A stretch of DNA of 47,995 nucleotides from an uncultured Alphaproteobacteria bacterium. Lineage in GTDB: Bacteria > Pseudomonadota > Alphaproteobacteria > RF32 > CAG-239. Location of the stretch: contig CALXPT010000013.1 of assembly GCA_944390355.1 (NCBI GenBank), positions 1 through 47,995 on the forward strand, given 5' to 3'. The notes below the pieces were generated by a model. The model was not told where the DNA came from, did not search any database, and saw nothing but the letters and a program-made list of their open reading frames with translations. Each line of letters starts with the position of its first letter. Position 1 is the first letter of the stretch. Position numbers and translations under genes: made by a program. Of this stretch, positions 42,983 to 47,995 are shown one piece after another.

Positions 42983-43903
42983 CTACATCATCTTTTCTAA
43001 AGTGCGTTTAACGGTATAATAGGCGGTAAGCATGGCAATGAGAGCCGAAAACAGGGGGAGGGACAAAATCAAGCCCCAAGAGAAGAAATCGAGTTTCGCC
43101 TCGTTGATAATTCCGCCTTCTATTTGCGCCGCGAGATGAGCAATCATAAAGATAGTCGGCACGGCAAAAACCAAACCGCACACCCCGCCGAAAAAACCGA
43201 TAAAAGCATCACGCTTGGCATATTGTTGAGCGATATAAGCATCCTTAGCCCCCATAATATGCAAGATTTCGATAATATTTCGGTGTAGGCCGAGATTTGT
43301 TTGAGTTGTGTAGAAGATAGCACCGGTAGAAATAGCCACCACCAAGACAAGAATACTCATGGCCAGCACCTTAAGCCCGTCGGCAAAATTAATGAGTTTA
43401 TTGAGCCAAAGCTTGTGGTTATCCAACGAAGCCAAAGGCGAGACATCAATCAACCTTTCGGCAAGTTTGGGATAATCAATAACTTCACCGTGTTTAATTC
43501 TGACATCAATAATCCGCGGGGTAGGGAGTTCTAAAATATTAATACCGTCGCCGAGCCAAGGCTGCAACAAAGCCCAAAGTTGATCATCACTTAACGGAGT
43601 AGCACTTTCCACTTCGGGAAGAGATTTGAAAAATTCCACGACTTTATCCTGATGAAGGAGAGTTTCTTCTCTGGATTTTTGGATATCCACCGTATTAACC
43701 GGCATAATTTGAATGGTCAAAGAGCCCAAAATACTATTATTCCAAGCTGATAACATGGAATTAATGGAAAGGACGCCGGCAAGCGTAACGGCAAACAAAA
43801 AGACCGCAATCGAAATCATAATTTCCAAGAACAGACCTGTAGCATCACTATGTAACGGGAGCTCTTGTTTTCGAGTAATTAAAGCAGACGCACGACTAGA
43901 CAT
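42983..43903 (-). CDS. ftsX: FtsX, cell-division ABC-transporter-like permease
   Basis: 306 residues. An N-terminal membrane segment (about 27-50) is followed by a periplasmic loop (VVEFFKSLPEVESATPLSDD...) and three C-terminal membrane segments (LVVAISTGAIFYTTQTN, FIGFFGGVCGLVFAVPTIFM, LILSLPLFSALIAMLTAYY), with ILHIMGAKDAYIAQQYAKRD between. With FtsE it controls septal peptidoglycan hydrolases. GAGGA lies 9 nt before the ATG. Confidence 0.9.
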   Translation of the reverse strand: MSSRASALITRKQELPLHSDATGLFLEIMISIAVFLFAVTLAGVLSINSMLSAWNNSILGSLTIQIMPVNTVDIQKSREETLLHQDKVVEFFKSLPEVESATPLSDDQLWALLQPWLGDGINILELPTPRIIDVRIKHGEVIDYPKLAERLIDVSPLASLDNHKLWLNKLINFADGLKVLAMSILVLVVAISTGAIFYTTQTNLGLHRNIIEILHIMGAKDAYIAQQYAKRDAFIGFFGGVCGLVFAVPTIFMIAHLAAQIEGGIINEAKLDFFSWGLILSLPLFSALIAMLTAYYTVKRTLEKMM

Positions 43904-43906
43904 CCG

Positions 43907-44623
43907 TTACACTCCTCTGATAAAATCTCTGGGTTCATAGATACGCAATCCGCCGTTATTCAAATGCAGCCGCGGATAAGGAAAGTCGGTAATAAGTTTA
44001 TCGCTATGTGTGGCAATGACGACGGTTGTACCGAGTTTGTTGAGTTCAATAAAGAGTTTCATAAGCTTGCGGGCGATATCGTTGTCAACATTTCCTGTCG
44101 GCTCGTCGGCAAGCAAGACGTCGGGACGATTGATAACGGCGCGCGCAATGGCGATTCGCTGTTTTTCGCCGCCGGAAAGGGTGCTTGTTTTATCATACAT
44201 ATGTTTGTCAAGTTCGACCCAGCACAACAGCTCTTTGACACGTTTTTTAACTTCTTTTTCGTTCATGTTGCAAACCCGCAGCGGCAGCGCAACATTATCA
44301 AAAGCACTAAGATGTTCAATAAGTCGGAAGTCTTGGAACACGACGCCGATTCGTCTGCGCAAGATAGCCATTTCATCACGGTCGGTAAAATTCACGTTTT
44401 TGCCGAAAACGTTTAAAATTCCGCGGCTGGGATGTTGAGCCAAATACATCAAACTGAGAAGGGAGGTTTTTCCTGCGCCGCTTTTTCCGGTTAAAAAGTG
44501 AAACGAGCCGCGTTTGAGAGCCAGATTTATATCACTCAAGATTTCCGGTCCTTGATCATAGCGGATGCAGACATCTTTCATTTCAATAATGGCTGGTTCA
44601 CCGATTGTTGCATGATTAAACAA
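43907..44623 (-). CDS. ftsE: FtsE, cell-division ATPase
   Basis: Walker A LTGKSGAGKTSLLSLMY, Q-loop VFQDFRLIEHLSAFDNV, signature TSTLSGGEKQRIAIARAV and Walker B DVLLADEPTGNVD are complete. The start chosen is TTG at 44623, 8 nt after GGGAG, giving MFNHATIGEPAIIEMKDVCI (238 residues). An upstream in-frame ATG at 44686 would add a hydrophobic stretch not seen in FtsE proteins. It forms a membrane complex with FtsX. First gene of ftsE-ftsX-ydcF-plsC-DUF2125. Confidence 0.92.
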   Translation of the reverse strand: MFNHATIGEPAIIEMKDVCIRYDQGPEILSDINLALKRGSFHFLTGKSGAGKTSLLSLMYLAQHPSRGILNVFGKNVNFTDRDEMAILRRRIGVVFQDFRLIEHLSAFDNVALPLRVCNMNEKEVKKRVKELLCWVELDKHMYDKTSTLSGGEKQRIAIARAVINRPDVLLADEPTGNVDNDIARKLMKLFIELNKLGTTVVIATHSDKLITDFPYPRLHLNNGGLRIYEPRDFIRGV

Positions 44624-44753
44624 AATCAAAACTCCCGAAAAAAACATTACAACATGATAAGTAGCATACCAAAATATTATACTCAATCAAATATTTTTTT
44701 CTTTGCTTAAAAAATAAATGTGCATATTATGGATATAAATAAGGGGAGAGAAA

Positions 44754-45749
44754 ATGCTGATACGATGTCCGAAATGTTCAATCTGCTATCAAATAGAGCC
44801 GACGGTTTTGCCGGAGAACGGTCGCAAATTTCGCTGTGCAAAATGTGGGGAAATTTGGATTTGCCGTCCGGAAGATGCCTTTGAGCCGAGCGAGGAAGAG
44901 CATGTAGAGATTTTCAAACCTGAGGACAAGAGTGAGATAAAAGAAGGAAAAGAGGAAGCGAAAACGGATTCTGATTCGGTTGAAAATCAAGAACAAGGAG
45001 CAAGCCCAGCTGAGTCTCCAACGACGGGGCAGCTTGATGCCTCAAGCGATTCGGTTCCAGACCTTTCAACATCTGAAGAAGACCAAGCAAAGGATTCGGA
45101 AAATAAAGATTCACCTGCAAATAAAACAGATAAAATTGATGAGAAAGATCTGGCAATCAATTCCGAAATGGAGCAAATTTTCTCACGATTGAATAAGCAG
45201 GTAGAACTGATAGATAATGAAAATAAAAAAATTCCATTAAAGAGCAAATTATCATTTGGGATAAAAGATTTCTTCTTAACCAACAAAATAATGTTGGCGG
45301 TTTCCGCGGTTGCATTAGCGGCGGTATTGGTTTTGTCGGTATTCTCATTCCGCTATGAGATAACTCGAAAATATCCGTCGATGGAAGGTTTTTACAAGCT
45401 GTTTGGACTTGAATCCGTAATTTTGGGAGAGGGGTTGGAATTTCGCAATGTAGTCTATCGCATATATGAAGAAGACTACGTTCGCAAAATAGAGGTTAAA
45501 GGCTTTATATATAATACAACGGAAAATGAATTAAAAGTACCGGCGATAAGAGCAAATGTTTTGGATAAAGACGGCAATCTTTTGCAACAAACACAAGCCG
45601 CCACGCCGTTATCGGAAATAAAGTCGGGAGAGCGAGCGGCATTTACATATGAAATCGTTCACCCCTCTACATTAAGCAAATACATACATATGACCTTCAC
45701 GGACGAAAGCCATCCGGAAACAACCGAAAAAAAGACTAAAGAAAACTAG
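44754..45749 (+). CDS. MJ0042-type zinc-ribbon protein with DUF3426 domain
   Basis: 331 residues. The N-terminal zinc ribbon has CPKCSICYQI and CAKCGEIW (about residues 5-45). A long acidic low-complexity linker (46-165) follows, then one membrane segment (IMLAVSAVALAAVLVLSVFS, about 178-197) and a C-terminal beta domain of DUF3426 type (LEFRNVVYRIYEEDYVRKIE, VKGFIYNTTENELKVPAIRA). It starts MLIRCPKC with GGGGAG upstream and is divergent from ftsE, the usual alphaproteobacterial arrangement. Its function is not established. It overlaps convergent tadA by 4 nt. Confidence 0.88.
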   Translation: MLIRCPKCSICYQIEPTVLPENGRKFRCAKCGEIWICRPEDAFEPSEEEHVEIFKPEDKSEIKEGKEEAKTDSDSVENQEQGASPAESPTTGQLDASSDSVPDLSTSEEDQAKDSENKDSPANKTDKIDEKDLAINSEMEQIFSRLNKQVELIDNENKKIPLKSKLSFGIKDFFLTNKIMLAVSAVALAAVLVLSVFSFRYEITRKYPSMEGFYKLFGLESVILGEGLEFRNVVYRIYEEDYVRKIEVKGFIYNTTENELKVPAIRANVLDKDGNLLQQTQAATPLSEIKSGERAAFTYEIVHPSTLSKYIHMTFTDESHPETTEKKTKEN

Positions 45750-46195
45750 CGTTTTTGTTTGAAAAAATCTTTAAGTAAGAGAGAGGATTCCTCGGCCAAA
45801 ATTCCGGAAAAAACTTTAGGTTTGTGGTGGCAGGTAGGTGCATCAAAAAACTTAACGCCGTTGAGAACGGCTCCGCCTTTTTTATCTTCCGCCCCGAAAT
45901 AAAGATTTTCGATTCGAGCAAAAGAGATTGCCGCGGCGCACATGGTACAAGGTTCAAGCGTAACATATAAATCGAACCCGCGCAGACGATTCTGTTTAAG
46001 TTTGGCGCAAGCCTTGCGAATAACCTCAACTTCGGCATGTGCCGTTGCATCCGAAACGTGCTGGGATTGGTTATAAGCCTCGGCAACAATTTCGTCAGTT
46101 GTTGTATCGACAACCACTGCACCAATGGGAACTTCATCTTCAAGAGCGGCTTGCCGTGCAAGTTCAAGAGCGCGAGCCATAAATTTGTTTTTCAT
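45746..46195 (-). CDS. tadA: tRNA-specific adenosine deaminase TadA
   Basis: 149 residues. Zinc motifs are HAEVEVIRKACAKLKQNRL (His, catalytic Glu) and YVTLEPCTMCAAAISFARI. The N-terminus has MARALELARQAALEDEVPIG, and YFGAEDKKGGAV is typical. It converts A34 to inosine in tRNA-Arg(ACG) so that one tRNA reads several Arg codons. It is divergent from the pseudouridine synthase gene. Confidence 0.92.
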   Translation of the reverse strand: MKNKFMARALELARQAALEDEVPIGAVVVDTTTDEIVAEAYNQSQHVSDATAHAEVEVIRKACAKLKQNRLRGFDLYVTLEPCTMCAAAISFARIENLYFGAEDKKGGAVLNGVKFFDAPTCHHKPKVFSGILAEESSLLLKDFFKQKR

Positions 46196-46268
46196 GAATA
46201 AACCTTTGCGAAATCAAAAATTATCTGTTATATAATATAAAAAAACAAAGAAGGAAAGCAAAAAAAAT

Positions 46269-46988
46269 ATGGCAGAAAGACTGGCAAAATACATCGCCCG
46301 CAGTGGAGCTTGCTCCCGAAGAGAGGCCGAAAGGCTAATAGCGGAAGGGCGCATAACCCTAAATGGCGAAACGGTAACGACACCGGCAGTTAATGTGGAA
46401 GGAAGCGAGAAGATTTTAATTGACGGCGAAAAACTTCCGGCAATTGATAAAACCAGAGTGTGGGTGTATTATAAGCCGACGGGACTGATAACATCGCATA
46501 AAGATGAAAAAGACAGAGCAACCGTATTTGACAATTTGCCAAAGGGTATGCCGAGGGTAATATCGGTGGGGCGGTTGGATTTAAATTCGGAAGGGTTGCT
46601 TTTGCTGACCAATAACGGAGAATTATCCCGCAAGTTAGAGCTACCGAGCAACGGCTGGTCGCGCCGCTACAGAGTAAAAGTGCACGGCCGCATCAGTCAG
46701 GAAAAGTTTAAAGAACTAGAAAAAGGCATCACCATAGAGGGCATAACCTATGGTTCGATTAAGGTGGAGATAGATTCTGAGCAGGGAACAAATGCTTGGT
46801 TGACCGTAACATTGCAGGAGGGAAAAAACCGAGAGATAAGAAAGGTGATGAAGTTTTTAGGACTTGATGTTGCAAGGCTGATTCGCGTGTCGTATGGTCC
46901 GTTTCAACTGGGCAGTTTAAAAAAAGGCGAGGTGAGAGAGGTTTCGCAAAAAGTCTTGAAAGAACAATTAGGAGCCAAACTTGCCTAA
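46269..46988 (+). CDS. rluB: RsuA/RluB-family rRNA pseudouridine synthase
   Basis: 239 residues. N-terminal S4 RNA-binding domain (ARSGACSRREAERLIAEGRI, about 9-28), then the catalytic domain with YYKPTGLITSHKD, SVGRLDLNSEGLLLLTNNG (catalytic Asp) and EGKNREIRKVMKFLGLDVAR. Family members isomerise specific uridines in rRNA; RluB (23S) is the best fit, but RsuA or RluE type is not ruled out. It is coupled to rsmD, whose start lies inside its 3' end. Confidence 0.88.
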   Translation: MAERLAKYIARSGACSRREAERLIAEGRITLNGETVTTPAVNVEGSEKILIDGEKLPAIDKTRVWVYYKPTGLITSHKDEKDRATVFDNLPKGMPRVISVGRLDLNSEGLLLLTNNGELSRKLELPSNGWSRRYRVKVHGRISQEKFKELEKGITIEGITYGSIKVEIDSEQGTNAWLTVTLQEGKNREIRKVMKFLGLDVARLIRVSYGPFQLGSLKKGEVREVSQKVLKEQLGAKLA

Positions 46989-47541
46989 TATGAGGATTAT
47001 AGGCGGAACATACCGCGGAAAAAAACTGATATCGCCGAACTATGAAGGGGTACGGCCGACATCGGATAGAACAAGGGAAGCCGTTTTTAATATATTGTAT
47101 TCGCTATTGCCGCAAGAGTGGGGAGCCTATCGCTTGCTTGAAGTTTTTACGGGGAGCGGAGCGTTTTCTCTAGAGGCAATATCGCGAGGAGTTTCCAAAG
47201 TTTGTATGGTCGATTTGGACTTAACCGCCGCCCAAAAAAATGTTGCGTTGTTTTCCAAAGAATCAGACAAGCTGAAACTGTTAAGAGCAGATGGAACAAA
47301 GCTTCCTGAAGCAAAAGAAAAATATAATCTTTATTTTTCGGACGCGCCGTATAATCAGAATTTGTCGGAAAAAGCCTTAGCCGAGGCGGCCGAAAAAGGC
47401 TGGTTGGAACAGGGGGCTGTTTGCGTTATAGAAGTCCATAAGAGCGAAAATTTAGTACCGCCCGCGGGTTTCGACCAGCTCGATGAGCGGATTTATGGTA
47501 TAGCGAAAATATTAATTTTCAAATATATAGGGATAGAATGA
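46981..47541 (+). CDS. rsmD: 16S rRNA (guanine-966 N2)-methyltransferase RsmD
   Basis: 186 residues if the TTG at 46981 is used, which sits 6 nt after GGAG; the ATG at 46990 (MRIIGGTYRGKKL, the usual family start) lies too far from that site, so either is possible. VRPTSDRTREAVFNIL is diagnostic, followed by the SAM motif LEVFTGSGAFSLEAISRG and the catalytic SDAPYNQ, a D-A-P-Y variant of the common DPPY/NPPY. It overlaps the pseudouridine synthase gene by 8 nt. Confidence 0.9.
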   Translation: MPNMRIIGGTYRGKKLISPNYEGVRPTSDRTREAVFNILYSLLPQEWGAYRLLEVFTGSGAFSLEAISRGVSKVCMVDLDLTAAQKNVALFSKESDKLKLLRADGTKLPEAKEKYNLYFSDAPYNQNLSEKALAEAAEKGWLEQGAVCVIEVHKSENLVPPAGFDQLDERIYGIAKILIFKYIGIE

Positions 47542-47681
47542 ACATCCCCCTGTTGATAAAATAAGCCGCAAAGATTTTATTCTTGAAAAATCCGTATTTA
47601 GTGGTAGATTACAAACGGATTAGAAAAGCCTGTGCGGGGCAGCCGCACATAGTTTTAATAAAATAAGGAAGGAAAAAAGAC

Positions 47682-47995
47682 ATGACAATTCGCGTTGGTA
47701 TCAACGGCTTTGGACGTATAGGTCGTTTGGTTTTTCGTGCGGCACAGCACAGAAAAGATATCGAAATCGTCGGCATCAATGACTTGATTGATGTAGAATA
47801 CATGGCCTATATGCTGAAATATGACACCATGCACGGCAGATTCGACGGCACGGTAGAAGTAAAAGACGGCAAATTGGTCGTAAACGGCAAATCCATCCGC
47901 GTAACCGCAGAAAAGAATCCTGCAGACTTGAAGTGGAATGAAATCGGAGCAGAATATGTTGTAGAATCAACAGGTTTGTTCTTGACCAAAGAAAA
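47682..47995 (+). CDS. gap: Glyceraldehyde-3-phosphate dehydrogenase (N-terminal part, cut by window edge)
   Basis: 104 residues are visible. [20 protein letters not shown] is the NAD-binding Rossmann start, followed by [20 protein letters not shown] and [13 protein letters not shown]. The enzyme oxidises glyceraldehyde 3-phosphate in glycolysis, and the catalytic Cys lies beyond the edge. AAGGAAGGA precedes the ATG. It is preceded by 140 nt of non-coding sequence after rsmD with a possible TTGAAA -35 element near 47584. Confidence 0.97.
   Translation, partial: MTIRVGINGFGRIGRLVFRAAQHRKDIEIVGINDLIDVEYMAYMLKYDTMHGRFDGTVEVKDGKLVVNGKSIRVTAEKNPADLKWNEIGAEYVVESTGLFLTKE

Overview
The window is AT-rich bacterial DNA that reads as an alphaproteobacterium, probably a host-associated (gut-type) member of a Rhodospirillales-like lineage. 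Three things support this: a FlaF-family flagellar regulator, the gene order ftsE-ftsX-ydcF-plsC-DUF2125 beside an MJ0042 zinc-ribbon gene, and sigma-54-type promoters in front of flagellar operons. The placement is inferred from gene content; there is no rRNA in the window. I see no tRNA, rRNA, CRISPR array, transposase, integrase or reverse transcriptase.

Layout. 1-3.5 kb: a gene tail, two small membrane proteins, a KefB-like cation/proton antiporter and a small helical protein. 3.6-6.06 kb: cassette A (Cys-rich secreted protein + DUF1566/C-type-lectin-like protein). 6.1-17.2 kb: a large autotransporter, a parvulin-type foldase, secA, argS with a small lipoprotein, a hypothetical gene and a nitroreductase. 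17.2-19.7 kb: cassette B. 19.7-26.8 kb: lexA, an unknown exported protein, lysS, a divergent polysaccharide deacetylase, eno and a dCMP-deaminase-like gene. 26.9-38.6 kb: a LuxR-type response regulator and two flagellar operons (flgFGAH; flgIJ-flgN-like-flgKL), separated by a double-domain flaF, a cassette remnant and an OmpA-type lipoprotein gene. 38.6-40.5 kb: cassette C on the minus strand. 40.6-48 kb: the ftsEX-ydcF-plsC-DUF2125 operon, a zinc-ribbon/DUF3426 gene, tadA, rluB-type, rsmD and the start of gap.

The most interesting system is the dispersed cassette family. Each complete copy has the same upstream DNA with a strong sigma-70 promoter (TTGAAA-17-TATAAT), a Cys-rich exported protein, and an exported DUF1566 protein ending in a 123-nt block. 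In all three copies that block starts with the same 18 nt and finishes with the same 31 nt (last sense codons, stop and one base beyond). Between them, 17 of 25 codons differ among the copies. At 15 of those 17, every one of the 45 codons ends in T or C, and copies B and C keep the same third base at 14 of 15 while the first two bases are scrambled. This is the signature of adenine-directed mutagenesis of AAY codons by a diversity-generating retroelement (DGR). No template repeat or reverse transcriptase is present, so these would be targets acted on in trans.

A fourth site (31658-31746) carries only the left and right ends of a cassette fused together. Its outer arm is a ~62-bp inverted match to the end of cassette C, so the ompA-like gene and flgI-flgL lie between inverted repeats. 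All four sites sit just downstream of an intrinsic terminator and point the same way as the upstream gene. Nothing longer than about 300 bases is without a gene or described element.
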